A DNA stretch of 46,906 bases from Mesobacillus selenatarsenatis SF-1 (GTDB lineage: Bacteria; Bacillota; Bacilli; Bacillales; Cytobacillaceae). Positions 34,541 through 43,658 of the stretch are shown piece after piece (the stretch's first letter is position 1; each line of letters opens with the position of its first letter). The stretch spans positions 1 to 46,906 of the forward strand of contig NZ_BASE01000040.1 in assembly GCF_000813125.1 (NCBI RefSeq), in the 5' to 3' direction. The notes beneath the pieces are model-generated. The model ran no database searches and had not been told where the DNA came from. It saw nothing but the letters and a program-made list of their open reading frames with translations. The translations under genes were made by a program, and so were the position numbers.

Positions 34541-34876
34541 TTACCACCAGATAATTGTTGTGAAAGCCAGGATTGTTACGGCTCCTACAACGACTCCAGA
34601 ATAAAGGAACAATGCAGGTGCTTCATGTCCTTTGTGGCTCATGTGCATGAAATAGTATAGCTGGAAGATTACCTGAATCACAGCAAGCAGAAGGATGAAC
34701 GGAACTGTGAACCAGTCTGAGAATCCATCATATCCAACTGCAACGAAAGCAACAAGTGTCAAGAAAATCATCAATGCAAAGGAAACGATTTGGTATCTCA
34801 TCTCTTCGGCGCTTTTCTTGCGACGATATTCGACGTCCACTCTTGGGTTCCCTGAACTTGGTTGTTGATTAGCCAT
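34541..34876 (-). CDS. ctaF: Cytochrome c oxidase subunit IV (caa3 type)
   Basis: A 111-residue protein with three helices and a soluble N-terminus (YRRKKSAEEMRYQ). The third segment pattern VIFQLYYFMHMSHKGHE is typical of bacterial subunit IV. It is the last structural gene of the oxidase operon, four bases after ctaE. Confidence 0.93.
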   Translation of the reverse strand: MANQQPSSGNPRVDVEYRRKKSAEEMRYQIVSFALMIFLTLVAFVAVGYDGFSDWFTVPFILLLAVIQVIFQLYYFMHMSHKGHEAPALFLYSGVVVGAVTILAFTTIIWW

Positions 34877-34880
34877 CAGT

Positions 34881-35510
34881 TTATCCCACCATTCCCATTA
34901 GATATACAACCGTGAAGATGAATACCCATACAACGTCGATGAAGTGCCAGTAAAGGCTGGCCACATAAAATTTAGGAGCGTTGTAAAGGTTCAATCCACG
35001 CTTGGAGTTACGGACCATCAGTGTGATGATCCAAGCAAGACCGAATGCAACGTGAGCACCATGGAAGCCTACTAAAGTATAGAAGGCTGATCCAAATGCA
35101 CTGCTAGTGAATGTGTGCCCGAATGCATGTACATAGTGATTGAACTCGTAAATCTCAAGAGCAAGGAAAGCTCCGCCTAGAGCAACTGTCAATCCAAGCC
35201 ATAGCTGCATTTTCTTAAAATTAAAGTTCTTCATATGATACATAGCATATACACTTGTCAAAGAACTTGTTAAAAGAAGCATTGTCGCCGCAAAAGCCAG
35301 CGGAATTTCAAAGATATCCTTAGCAAGCGCATGGTCAGCACTTGGTACCTTATCCTTCAATGCAAGATAAGTTGCAAACAAAGTCGCAAACAATACTGTC
35401 TCTCCGCCAAGGAAGAACCAGAAGCCCAAAAACTTGTTCTTTGCTTCGAGGGTTGCTTTTTCAGGCTCCGCAGGCCATGTTTCATAAGTGAATTTTTCTT
35501 CAGCTTGCAT
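34881..35510 (-). CDS. ctaE: Cytochrome c oxidase subunit III (caa3 type)
   Basis: A 209-residue protein with five helices, the bacterial short form of COX3. The family features GFWFFLGGETVLFATLFATYLAL and GFHGAHVAFGLAWI are present, as is YWHFIDVVWVFIFTVVYL at the C-terminus. Its start overlaps the ctaD stop by one base, which suggests coupling. Confidence 0.96.
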   Translation of the reverse strand: MQAEEKFTYETWPAEPEKATLEAKNKFLGFWFFLGGETVLFATLFATYLALKDKVPSADHALAKDIFEIPLAFAATMLLLTSSLTSVYAMYHMKNFNFKKMQLWLGLTVALGGAFLALEIYEFNHYVHAFGHTFTSSAFGSAFYTLVGFHGAHVAFGLAWIITLMVRNSKRGLNLYNAPKFYVASLYWHFIDVVWVFIFTVVYLMGMVG

Positions 35511-37381
35511 TATGCCTTTGCCCCCTTATCATTATCATCGTCCATTAAGTCTTCTTTATGAATATGGAATCCATGATCATCTTTAATAGAACGTACGAAC
35601 ATCGCTCCTAGAGTTACTGCCATACCGAGGATCAAGACTAGCAGTCCCCAGCTTGTATCAGCACGGTACATTGCACCAAATGCTGCGATGAAAAGACCAA
35701 GTGAGATAACGAAAGGAACGAAAGAGTTATTCGGCATATGGATATCGCCAAGCGGTTCTGCAGGCGTCATTTCCTTCTTGCCTTCCATTTTCTCCAGCCA
35801 GTAAGCATCCAGTCCGCGTACAAGCGGAAGTTGCTTGAAGTTGTAGAATGGCGGCGGAGATGAAATCGCCCACTCTAGTGTACGGCCGTCGCCCCATGGA
35901 TCATTTCCAACTTTTTCGTTTTTAACTTGTGTCATGATTACGTTAATTAATAGAACGATTGTTGCAATCGCCATAAAGATAGCACCGATTGAGCTGATCA
36001 GGTTTCCTGTTGCAAGCCCCTGTCCAGGCAGGAATGTAAAGATACGACGAGGCATCCCCATCAATCCAAGGAAGTGCTGAATGAAGAACGTCAGGTGGAA
36101 ACCAAACAGGAATAACCAGAACGTGACTTTACCTAGAGTTTCATTTAGCATTGTGCCAAACATTTTTGGCCAGTACAGGTGTGCACCTGCAAATAGTGCG
36201 AATACTACTCCACCAACGATAACATAGTGGAAGTGAGCGACTACGAAATAGCTGTCATGGTACTGATAGTCAGCAGCTGCTGATGCCAGCATGACACCTG
36301 TTACACCACCGGCAACGAATGACGGAATGAAGGCTACAGCCCAAAGCATCGGAGTCGTAAACTTGATGCTTCCGCCCCACATTGTGAACATCCAGTTAAA
36401 GATCTTGATACCTGTTGGTACGGCAATTGCCATTGTCGCTACCGCGAAAATCGCGTTTGCGATCGGTCCAAGACCAGTTGTGAACATATGGTGAGCCCAT
36501 ACCATGAATCCAAGGAAACCGATCAATACAGTCGCGAATACCATGGATGAGTAACCGAAAAGACGTTTTCTAGAAAAAATCGCAAAAATCTCTGAGAAAA
36601 TACCGAAGGCCGGCAAGATCAAGATGTAAACTTCCGGGTGACCAAAGATCCAGAAAAGGTGCTCCCAGATGATTGTGTTACCGCCATTTGCTACATCAAA
36701 GAAATTAGAACCAAACATACGGTCAAAAATCATTAAGAAAAGACCAACAGTCAGTGGAGGGAACGCGAACAGGATAAGAGCTGATGTTACGAATGTTGCC
36801 CAAGTGAACATCGGCATTCTCATATAAGTCATTCCCGGGGCACGCATGTTAATGATCGTTACGAGGAAGTTAATCCCCCCGATTAGTGTACCCGCACCCG
36901 AAATTTGCAAACCAAGTGCATAAAAGTCGATACCATGTGTTTCAGACGCCATTGCAAGTGATGCGTAAGAAGTCCAACCAGCATCTGGAGCTCCACCCAG
37001 GAACCATGAAAGGTTAAGGAATACTCCACCAAAGAAGAATAACCAGAATCCTAATGAGTTCAAGAATGGGAACGCTACGTCACGCGCTCCAATCTGGAGT
37101 GGCATAACAGCATTCATGAATGCAAATACGAGCGGCATCGCTGCCAGGAATATCATTGTTGTTCCGTGCATCGTCAGGATTTCATTATAGAAACCTGCGC
37201 TTACAAAATCATTATTAGGTACAGCTAGCTGAATACGGATGAACAAAGCTTCAAGTCCGCCTAGGATGAAGAAGAATCCGCCAGCAATTAGATAAAGGAT
37301 TGCGATTTTTTTATGGTCAACCGTTGTCAGGTAATCCCATAACGTTGCGCCGAATCCCTTTTTCTGAGCATAGGTACTCAC
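35510..37381 (-). CDS. ctaD: Cytochrome c oxidase subunit I (caa3 type)
   Basis: CtaD is the 623-residue catalytic subunit holding heme a and the heme a3-CuB centre. The MHGTTMIFLAAMP segment gives one heme a ligand, WIFGHPEVYILILPAFG the CuB His and cross-linked Tyr, the following HH pair the other CuB ligands, and YFVVAHFHYVIVGG the heme a3 and heme a ligands. It has the usual 12 helices plus extra C-terminal helices. It follows ctaC by 31 bases. Confidence 0.97.
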   Translation of the reverse strand: MSTYAQKKGFGATLWDYLTTVDHKKIAILYLIAGGFFFILGGLEALFIRIQLAVPNNDFVSAGFYNEILTMHGTTMIFLAAMPLVFAFMNAVMPLQIGARDVAFPFLNSLGFWLFFFGGVFLNLSWFLGGAPDAGWTSYASLAMASETHGIDFYALGLQISGAGTLIGGINFLVTIINMRAPGMTYMRMPMFTWATFVTSALILFAFPPLTVGLFLMIFDRMFGSNFFDVANGGNTIIWEHLFWIFGHPEVYILILPAFGIFSEIFAIFSRKRLFGYSSMVFATVLIGFLGFMVWAHHMFTTGLGPIANAIFAVATMAIAVPTGIKIFNWMFTMWGGSIKFTTPMLWAVAFIPSFVAGGVTGVMLASAAADYQYHDSYFVVAHFHYVIVGGVVFALFAGAHLYWPKMFGTMLNETLGKVTFWLFLFGFHLTFFIQHFLGLMGMPRRIFTFLPGQGLATGNLISSIGAIFMAIATIVLLINVIMTQVKNEKVGNDPWGDGRTLEWAISSPPPFYNFKQLPLVRGLDAYWLEKMEGKKEMTPAEPLGDIHMPNNSFVPFVISLGLFIAAFGAMYRADTSWGLLVLILGMAVTLGAMFVRSIKDDHGFHIHKEDLMDDDNDKGAKA

Positions 37382-37412
37382 AGTTTTACCTCCCTTTCAA
37401 ACAAATCCCCTG

Positions 37413-38486
37413 TTATTTCTGGACTTTCAAGCCCATTAGATATTCTGTTAATGCATCAAGTTCTTCAGTAGAAAGCTCAGGATACTTGCCAGTCATCTTG
37501 TTTGCTGGCTTGTATGCTTCTGGGTCTTCCAGCCATTTCTTGATATTTTCTTCTGACATATCCAAGACACCAGCAACGCGTGAACGATCGCCGAAGTTTG
37601 TTAAGTTAGGACCAACACGAGCCGCTTCAGGAGCCGTGTTTGCCGGAGTTACGGCGTGGCATCCGATACAGCTGTTATTGAAGATTTCCTGGCCTTGCTG
37701 AGCAGTTGCAGTTTCTGCCTGAGCAGGTTCTTTAACTCCTTGCATATCTGCTACCCACTGATCGAATTCATCACGTGGCAAAGCTTTTACTTTGAAATCC
37801 ATCAATGCGTGTGAAGGCCCACAGAGCTCAGCACATTTTCCGTAGAAAAGTCCGCCAGCTTCGTCAGCACCTTTACTGTCAAACTCAAGCCAGAATTTAT
37901 TGATGTTATCGGTATTAGTATCCATCTTTCCTCCAGCAGAAGGAATCCAGAAAGAATGCTTTACATCAGAAGCCTTAAGATTAAAGTAAACCTTTTCATC
38001 AGTAGGGACTACTAAATCCTGGCTAGTGATGATCTCTTCATTTGGATACTCGAATTCCCACCAGTAAAGATTCGCGCGCACGTTAATTACAAGCGCATCA
38101 GTCTTTCCTTCAGCGTTTTTCTTTTCCATTGGGGAAACATCCGCCAACTTAAACGTTGCAGCAACTGTAGGAACAGCAAGAATTAGAAGCAATAAGATCG
38201 GAATAACAGTCCAAAGGATCTCAAGCTTGTGGCTTCCCTCGACCTGCTTCGGAATTTCGTTGTCATTCTTCCTGCGAAACTTCATTATGACATAAATAAA
38301 AATGATTGTGACGACAGCAATTACTCCCACCATAATCGCCGTGCTCAACAACATAAGTTCATACTGGGATTGAGCAACTTCACCTGCAGGTCTTAATGTA
38401 GACAGGTATGGCTCACCACAGCCGGACAAGACTAATGCCATCAATGTGAACAATGACAGCAGACGCCATTTAGCAAGCATCTTCAT
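37413..38486 (-). CDS. ctaC: Cytochrome c oxidase subunit II with fused cytochrome c domain
   Basis: A 357-residue lipoprotein: signal peptide with lipobox LSGC (Cys23), two helices, and a CuA cupredoxin domain with the ligand stretch CAELCGPSHALM. A C-terminal cytochrome c domain follows, with heme motif CIGCH and a Met ligand likely in NKMTGKYPE. This fusion defines the caa3 type, which accepts electrons from cytochrome c and pumps protons. AGAGGGG lies about 12 bases before the ATG. Confidence 0.97.
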   Translation of the reverse strand: MKMLAKWRLLSLFTLMALVLSGCGEPYLSTLRPAGEVAQSQYELMLLSTAIMVGVIAVVTIIFIYVIMKFRRKNDNEIPKQVEGSHKLEILWTVIPILLLLILAVPTVAATFKLADVSPMEKKNAEGKTDALVINVRANLYWWEFEYPNEEIITSQDLVVPTDEKVYFNLKASDVKHSFWIPSAGGKMDTNTDNINKFWLEFDSKGADEAGGLFYGKCAELCGPSHALMDFKVKALPRDEFDQWVADMQGVKEPAQAETATAQQGQEIFNNSCIGCHAVTPANTAPEAARVGPNLTNFGDRSRVAGVLDMSEENIKKWLEDPEAYKPANKMTGKYPELSTEELDALTEYLMGLKVQK

Positions 38487-38546
38487 AGCTTAATTAAACC
38501 CCTCTTTCGTAAAAAATCTTATAAATTTGGTTGTAAAAAAATATAT

Positions 38547-38576
38547 GGAAAAATCCTCTCTCAACAAAGAGTGGAT
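38547..38576 (-). terminator. Weak terminator/attenuator between ctaB and ctaC
   Basis: On the minus strand ATCC-A-CTCT faces AGAG-A-GGAT (one A-A mismatch), followed by TTTTT. It lies shortly after the ctaB stop. Partial read-through would let ctaB transcripts reach ctaC. Confidence 0.5.
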
Positions 38577-38589
38577 CTCCTAACGAAGG

Positions 38590-39516
38590 TTAGATAAGTG
38601 TGACAATTACCATAGCGACAAACATGACAGTTAAGTATTGTAAAGAATATACAAACATCAGTTTTGCCCATTTCATATCATCTTTAAGCTTTTCAAGGTA
38701 GATTCCCAATACAAGCCATCCAATATTCAGGATCGTTGCAAGAATCATGAATGGTATTCCAAGTTCATGAAGGAAGAATGGCAACGGGAGTAAGGCTGTT
38801 ATCCATAGGAAAACAGATCTCTTGGTCGCTTTGAATCCTTTCACGACAGGAAGCATTGGTATACCAGCTGCCCGGTATTCCTCTACCCTTCTCATTGCCA
38901 GAGCATAGAAGTGAGGTGGCTGCCACACAAAAACGATGGCAAAAAGCATCCATGCCATTACGTCCAGGTTAGCGTCCACTGCAGCCCAGCCGATTAGCGG
39001 TGGAACTGCTCCTGAGATACTGCCGACAATTGTATTGGAGACATATTGTCGTTTTGACCACAATGTATAGAGAACCACATAACTAAAAACGCCAAACAAC
39101 CCGATTACAGCAGCTGTGATGGTAGTTGTTAGCAAAAACGCGGTTCCAATCCCGATCAGCAAGAAGCTCATCAAGGCCACTTTTCCCGGCTGAACTTTTC
39201 CAGTTACAGTCGGCCTGTCTTTTGTTCGCTCCATTAAATGATCGATATCCCGATCGATGTAGTTATTCAGGCTGCAAGACCCGGCAACAATCAATGAAGA
39301 ACCGATCAATGTCGCAAGAATCAAATCAATATTATCCAGAAACCGCGCTCCGCTAAAATGGAGAGCTAGCCATAATCCAGTAAAAGTCGTCATAGCATTG
39401 GAATTTACAATCCCTACTTTAATGAGGGCAAGAAAATCTTTCATCATCGTCTTCTCCACGATTGCAGGCTGTCCGTCCTCTAATACAGCTTCTGATAAAG
39501 CTTTTGAATTAGACAT
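38590..39516 (-). CDS. ctaB: Protoheme IX farnesyltransferase (heme O synthase)
   Basis: CtaB is a UbiA-family prenyltransferase that turns heme B into heme O. The 308-residue protein has about eight or nine helices and the two Asp-rich elements: [19 protein letters not shown] near residue 85 and the YxxKD-type loop later ([11 protein letters not shown]). Heme O is the substrate of CtaA, encoded divergently. ATATCC/AGGAGG precedes the ATG. Confidence 0.97.
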   Translation of the reverse strand: MSNSKALSEAVLEDGQPAIVEKTMMKDFLALIKVGIVNSNAMTTFTGLWLALHFSGARFLDNIDLILATLIGSSLIVAGSCSLNNYIDRDIDHLMERTKDRPTVTGKVQPGKVALMSFLLIGIGTAFLLTTTITAAVIGLFGVFSYVVLYTLWSKRQYVSNTIVGSISGAVPPLIGWAAVDANLDVMAWMLFAIVFVWQPPHFYALAMRRVEEYRAAGIPMLPVVKGFKATKRSVFLWITALLPLPFFLHELGIPFMILATILNIGWLVLGIYLEKLKDDMKWAKLMFVYSLQYLTVMFVAMVIVTLI

Positions 39517-40132
39517 CCATATCCTCCTTCATCCCTTTTCCTTCAAAATTTCAGAGACGAAATTTTTACAAAAAAAAGAAGAGTATTTGTACTTTATATT
39601 CCGGATAGTTTTCACTATTCTCAACGTGTAAAGGCTGTTAAATGTTTGTGTAGAAAAATAAAGCCTACGTTGTATATTAAATCACACTTCACAACTTTTT
39701 TGTGAATTTTTTTTGAACAAAATTTGACTAATTTGTGTCTTACCGCCATTATCCATAAAGATTATTTTTATTGCAAGGAATTTTGACTTGATATTAGTAG
39801 ATTGTTGGATGTCTTCTTTCTTACGAATATACATATTCTTGGATAATATTTTCATGTCTGTAAAATTGCTGGTATGTAAACTCATCATTTTTCACGCCTT
39901 ATTGCTGCCATGAGCATTTTACCTATAATTCTAGTTATTGTCCAACTATAATAGTAAGTATTGAAATATTAACTATTATTGTGTAGTATCTTAAGTATTG
40001 TTTTCTATCCTTTTTCGTCAAAATTCGTTATTATAGGGATAGAATTTTTTCTTTTCTACAAGCTTCTTCCATTATACATGTCAAGTTTATTATTTGACAA
40101 CTTATCGAACTTTGAATAAGCAGGTGATGATC
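39517..40132. other. Divergent ctaB/ctaA control region
   Basis: 616 A/T-rich bases without a credible gene; a 68-codon minus-strand frame (39682-39888) has no ribosome-binding site and low-complexity content. It contains the TTCACAA/TTGTGAA pair at 39688-39706 and several TTTGTGT/TTGTGTAG runs. The promoters for ctaA and ctaB must lie here, but I could not fix their boxes. Confidence 0.6.
39688..39706. promoter_or_regulatory. Inverted TTGTGAA boxes, candidate ResD-type site
   Basis: TTCACAA (39688-39694) and TTGTGAA (39700-39706) form a perfect 7-base inverted repeat with five bases between. TTTGTGAAT, present here at 39699-39707, matches the reported ResD motif, and ctaA/ctaB are ResD targets in B. 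subtilis. The outward orientation is the reverse of a Rex operator. Confidence 0.42.
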
Positions 40133-41089
40133 ATGAATCGTTCCCTTAAGTGGATTGCTGTTTTAACCACGATTGGGATGCTTTTTGTTTTGCTCGGAGG
40201 AGCGTTGGTTACAAAAACCGATTCCGGAATGGGCTGCGGCAAGTCTTGGCCCCTTTGTAACGGAGAATTCGTTCCTACGGATATTACTCCCGAATTGGTA
40301 ATAGAGCTTGCCCACAGGTTAGTGTCGGGCAGCGTAGGCATCATGGTACTAATCTTATCTATTTGGACATGGAAGGTTATTGGGCATATACGCGAAACGA
40401 AGTTCTTGTCTGTTCTGTCTTTCTTCTTCCTTGTTCTACAGGCATTGATAGGAGCTGCCGCTGTTGTTTGGGGACAATCTGATTTTGTCCTGGCACTTCA
40501 CTTCGGCATTTCGCTCATCTCTTTTGCTGCTGTACTTTTATTGACCATGCTAATTTTTGAGGTGGATAAAAAATTCCAGGCCGATAAATTAGTGATTGAT
40601 AAAAGAATGAAGTTCCATATTATCGGACTTTCCATATACAGCTACATTGTAGTTTATACCGGTGCTCTTGTCCGACATATGAATGCCAGCCTGGTCTGTA
40701 AAGACTGGCCATTATGTACAAATGGCGGCCCCTTCCTTCCTACCAACATTTATGAATGGGTACAAATGGGACACAGGGCTGCAGCAGGTTTCATTTTTAT
40801 TTGGATCGCATATGTCACCTACATTGCCGTCAAACACTACAAGCATGAAAGAGTACTATACTGGGGATGGATCATCTCAATGGTTCTCGTGTCACTGCAA
40901 GTCATTGCCGGCGCATTTGTCATCTTCACTAGATTGAATTTGTACATTGCCCTAGGGCACGCTTTCTTCATCTCTGTTCTGTTTGGGGTTTTCAGCTACT
41001 TTATCCTTCTGGTTTCCAGGAGCAAAAAGAATGCCGCAAAAGTACAAAACACTAAACCCGTTGACCTTTCTCCGGCAACGGTAAAATAA
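40133..41089 (+). CDS. ctaA: Heme A synthase
   Basis: CtaA oxidises the heme O methyl group to make heme A. The 318-residue protein has eight helices in two four-helix repeats with paired His ligands: ELAHRLVSG and LALHFGISL in the first half, [11 protein letters not shown] and GHAFFISV in the second. Two cysteine pairs lie in the loops (CGKSWPLC and CKDWPLC). AGGTGAT precedes the ATG at 40133, in preference to an ATG six bases earlier and one 39 bases earlier. It is divergent from ctaB. Confidence 0.97.
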   Translation: MNRSLKWIAVLTTIGMLFVLLGGALVTKTDSGMGCGKSWPLCNGEFVPTDITPELVIELAHRLVSGSVGIMVLILSIWTWKVIGHIRETKFLSVLSFFFLVLQALIGAAAVVWGQSDFVLALHFGISLISFAAVLLLTMLIFEVDKKFQADKLVIDKRMKFHIIGLSIYSYIVVYTGALVRHMNASLVCKDWPLCTNGGPFLPTNIYEWVQMGHRAAAGFIFIWIAYVTYIAVKHYKHERVLYWGWIISMVLVSLQVIAGAFVIFTRLNLYIALGHAFFISVLFGVFSYFILLVSRSKKNAAKVQNTKPVDLSPATVK

Positions 41090-41118
41090 AAAGCTGCAGC
41101 AGACGCTGCAGCTTTTTC
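41088..41118. terminator. Bidirectional terminator of ctaA and ftsW
   Basis: AAAAAGCTGCAGC pairs with GCTGCAGCTTTTT around AGAC, with T on both strands. The ctaA stop overlaps its left end. Confidence 0.92.
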
Positions 41119-41129
41119 TCTGTATATGA

Positions 41130-42338
41130 TTACGACCTGAACTTGAACGAATTTTGGTTTACAACAGCTTTTGCAGGCTTAGGCTGGGCTGTCTTGTCCT
41201 TCTTATATTTCTCTTCATATTTTACAAACATCGAAACATTCACCAGTATCCCGGTGGCAATCGCGAGCTGCAGCAATGATGAGCCTCCATAACTCACAAA
41301 AGGCAATGGAACACCTGTTAGAGGAATAACCCCTGAAGCTCCACCAAGATTGACAAACGACTGAATGCCAATCATACTGGCAATCCCAATTGCAAGCAAA
41401 CTGCCAAAAGGATCCTTGCACTTAAGCCCGATATGAATTCCTTTTAAGACGATAAATGCCAGACTCAACAACACAAACCCTACACCAAAAATCCCCAACT
41501 CCTCAGAGATGACTGCGATGATGAAGTCTGTGTGAGGCTCAGGCAAATACCCAAGCTTCTGGACACTTTCGCCAAGACCCAGACCTTTTAAGCCCCCCGA
41601 TCCAATAGCATAATAGGAATTGGCTAGATGATAACCTGTATTTTGTTCATCTGTGAAAGGATTGCTGTATGCAGTAAATCTGCCTATCCTTGTTTCAGAA
41701 AAGATTTCATCCTGAAGGAACAGAACGAAAGGAGCGAGGAATCCAAGTCCAAATAATATCAGTTTTGCGATATTCTTCAGATTCATTCCTGAAGAAATAA
41801 TTATTGTTGAAGCAATAGCAAAAATAATTGCTGCTGTACCGAAGTCAGGTTGAATTGCGACTAGCATACATACTAAAATCAAGTAAACAAGAGGTGGTAC
41901 GACCCCTTTATTAAACTGGTTTATGTAGGTCTGCTTTTTAGCATATACGGCTGATAGATAGATGATTACACTTAACTTTGCAAACTCTGATGGCTGCAGG
42001 CTTCTTGCTCCAACCTCAAACCAGCTCAATGCATTGTTCGTCACTTTCCCAAATAAAAACAGCGCACCTAGCCCACCCAGGATAAACACTACCATCGGCA
42101 ATAAAACCTTAGTGCTTTTCATCGCCTTGTATGGGAAGAATGCCGCTACCACAAACAGGAATGTTGCAAGTAATAAGTTGAACTTCTGTTTTTGAAAGAA
42201 GAAATCACTAGGATAATCATACCTCTGGATGGCAGTGACCATGCTGGCACTGTAAACCATGACAAGGCCAAACAAGCACAAGAGCGCAATAGCAATGATC
42301 AATGAATAGTCATAGGATTTCAGTATTTTTTTTAACAT
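41130..42338 (-). CDS. ftsW: Division peptidoglycan glycosyltransferase FtsW
   Basis: A 402-residue SEDS-family polymerase with ten helices that makes septal glycan strands with PBP2B. The loop GLGESVQKLGYLPEPHTDFIIAVISEELG holds the conserved catalytic-type Asp. The GVIPLTGVPLPFVSYGGSSL segment near the C-terminus is a family signature. It ends in a basic Lys/Pro-rich tail. In B. subtilis it is followed by pycA; here it converges directly on ctaA. Confidence 0.95.
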   Translation of the reverse strand: MLKKILKSYDYSLIIAIALLCLFGLVMVYSASMVTAIQRYDYPSDFFFQKQKFNLLLATFLFVVAAFFPYKAMKSTKVLLPMVVFILGGLGALFLFGKVTNNALSWFEVGARSLQPSEFAKLSVIIYLSAVYAKKQTYINQFNKGVVPPLVYLILVCMLVAIQPDFGTAAIIFAIASTIIISSGMNLKNIAKLILFGLGFLAPFVLFLQDEIFSETRIGRFTAYSNPFTDEQNTGYHLANSYYAIGSGGLKGLGLGESVQKLGYLPEPHTDFIIAVISEELGIFGVGFVLLSLAFIVLKGIHIGLKCKDPFGSLLAIGIASMIGIQSFVNLGGASGVIPLTGVPLPFVSYGGSSLLQLAIATGILVNVSMFVKYEEKYKKDKTAQPKPAKAVVNQNSFKFRS

Positions 42339-42533
42339 CGTCTCTTCCCCATCTTCTAAGTTGTTTAATCTATTCTACTATAAGTTGAAATATCCTGCCT
42401 TTGTTTAAGGAAAAGTTATGGAATTCTTAATATATTGTCATAGAAGTGTAATGCAGTCTTCGAGGGGACACTTGAATGGATATAAGAATTAAAAAGCTAA
42501 TGGAAGTAACATTACTTACAAAAGATATACCAC

Positions 42534-42572
42534 AAAAAAACTCAAACAATCGTTTAGGACTGTTTGAGTTTT
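42534..42572 (-). terminator. Intrinsic terminator of ylaN
   Basis: On the minus strand AAAACTCAAACAGTC pairs with GATTGTTTGAGTTTT (one or two mismatches), followed by T residues, seven bases after the ylaN stop. Confidence 0.9.
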
Positions 42573-42578
42573 CAGGAT

Positions 42579-42860
42579 TTATTTTTTTAACGAAGCTTCA
42601 TGCAATATGGAAAGCTCTTGCTCCAATTGGTCGAGAATTACTTTCCCATCTGATTCTTCGATTAAGCCGAGCCTTACTGCAAAATCTATCTCTCTTGATA
42701 ATCCAAACATTTGCGTATCTAAAACCTCTTCATAAAGAGGGCATTGAGGCATTGTCAGGTTATCCATTTGCACTTTGATCAGCTTTAAAATTTTATCAGC
42801 GTCAGCCTTTAACAAGGCATGGGCTTTTTCCTGATGGTTAATTATCATATCAGACGCCAA
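42579..42860 (-). CDS. ylaN: YlaN family iron-homeostasis protein
   Basis: A 93-residue DUF1507 protein: [54 protein letters not shown] covers the conserved helical core. In B. subtilis and S. aureus YlaN is needed at low iron and is reported to bind Fe(II) and Fur. The start is TTG at 42860, with GGGGGG six bases upstream. It is adjacent to ftsW, as in B. subtilis, with its own terminator. Confidence 0.93.
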   Translation of the reverse strand: MASDMIINHQEKAHALLKADADKILKLIKVQMDNLTMPQCPLYEEVLDTQMFGLSREIDFAVRLGLIEESDGKVILDQLEQELSILHEASLKK

Positions 42861-43047
42861 CTTGATCCCCCCGTTTCCGAGCGATTACCCAATCCTATCT
42901 TTAAATTTTACCCTTAAGTGGACAAAAAAGCAAGAATATTAAGGATGCAGATATTAATGATTAGCGTGCTGTAGATGGGTTGAAATGACAACTCATAAAA
43001 TTATCGCTATACTGAATTAATAATATGTAAAGATTCAGGAGGGAATT

Positions 43048-43548
43048 ATGGAAACAATCATCCCAATCAAAGGAAAAGTCAAATACAAGATCACTTTGGA
43101 TCCGGGTGTATGGATATTCGACGATCGAAAAGTAGACTTGAATACATATTTCAGCGAAGATCAGGAGCGCGGTAATGCCCTTGAAGAGTATACGAAGTCA
43201 ATCTCAAAACATTGGGATCGTGAAATTATGGAGGGCGCAGTCTATCCACCAACCCTCAAAACAGAAGTGAAGTTCGAAAAAGAAAAAGTCCTGACTGGCA
43301 CATTCGGCATACCATTAAAGCCATTTCTTGTTAATGCAGAACCAGAGCAGACGGCGAAGAATGTAGTGATTGAATATGGGGAAAATGACCAGGTATCACT
43401 TTCACTCGAAACAGCTTCCGGCCTCATCCTCGGGTTTTCCAAGGACGGCAAACCTTTAAAAGAGGACGGGCCGCTGCATGTATATTACCAGGATGGTTCC
43501 AATAAGGAGAACCCAATCAAAAATGTTACCGGTTTTACCATAGAATAA
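43048..43548 (+). CDS. ylaL: YlaL family protein
   Basis: A 166-residue soluble protein without signal: GKVKYKITLDPGVWIFDDRKVDLNTYF at the N-terminus, then beta-rich segments. It matches YlaL of B. subtilis in place and length. It has been annotated as a peptidyl-prolyl isomerase in some genomes, but I see no isomerase motif. AGGAGG precedes the ATG. A terminator follows. Confidence 0.85.
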   Translation: METIIPIKGKVKYKITLDPGVWIFDDRKVDLNTYFSEDQERGNALEEYTKSISKHWDREIMEGAVYPPTLKTEVKFEKEKVLTGTFGIPLKPFLVNAEPEQTAKNVVIEYGENDQVSLSLETASGLILGFSKDGKPLKEDGPLHVYYQDGSNKENPIKNVTGFTIE

Positions 43549-43564
43549 TATGTAAGGTACTGCC

Positions 43565-43600
43565 AACGGGCATCCCAGAAGGGTGCCCGTTATTTTATTG
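43565..43600 (+). terminator. Intrinsic terminator of ylaL
   Basis: AACGGGCATCCC pairs with GGGTGCCCGTT around AGAA, followed by ATTTTATT. There is a bulge of one base pair. Confidence 0.88.
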
Positions 43601-43658
43601 TCTCTCTGCCCGTTTGTCTTTTTTATCTGACATCTCAGATTCCAGTATGAGTAATTAG

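Noticed and set aside
39688-39706. Rex operator
   Set aside because: Rex sites have TTGTGAA before TTCACAA (inward); here the half-sites are in the opposite order.
39682-39888. 68-codon minus-strand open frame in the ctaA/ctaB gap
   Set aside because: Low-complexity Lys/Ile/Asn-rich content, no ribosome-binding site, and it overlaps the probable control region.
42476-42778. 100-codon plus-strand open frame opposite ylaN
   Set aside because: It covers the ylaN terminator and coding region on the other strand and has no ribosome-binding site.
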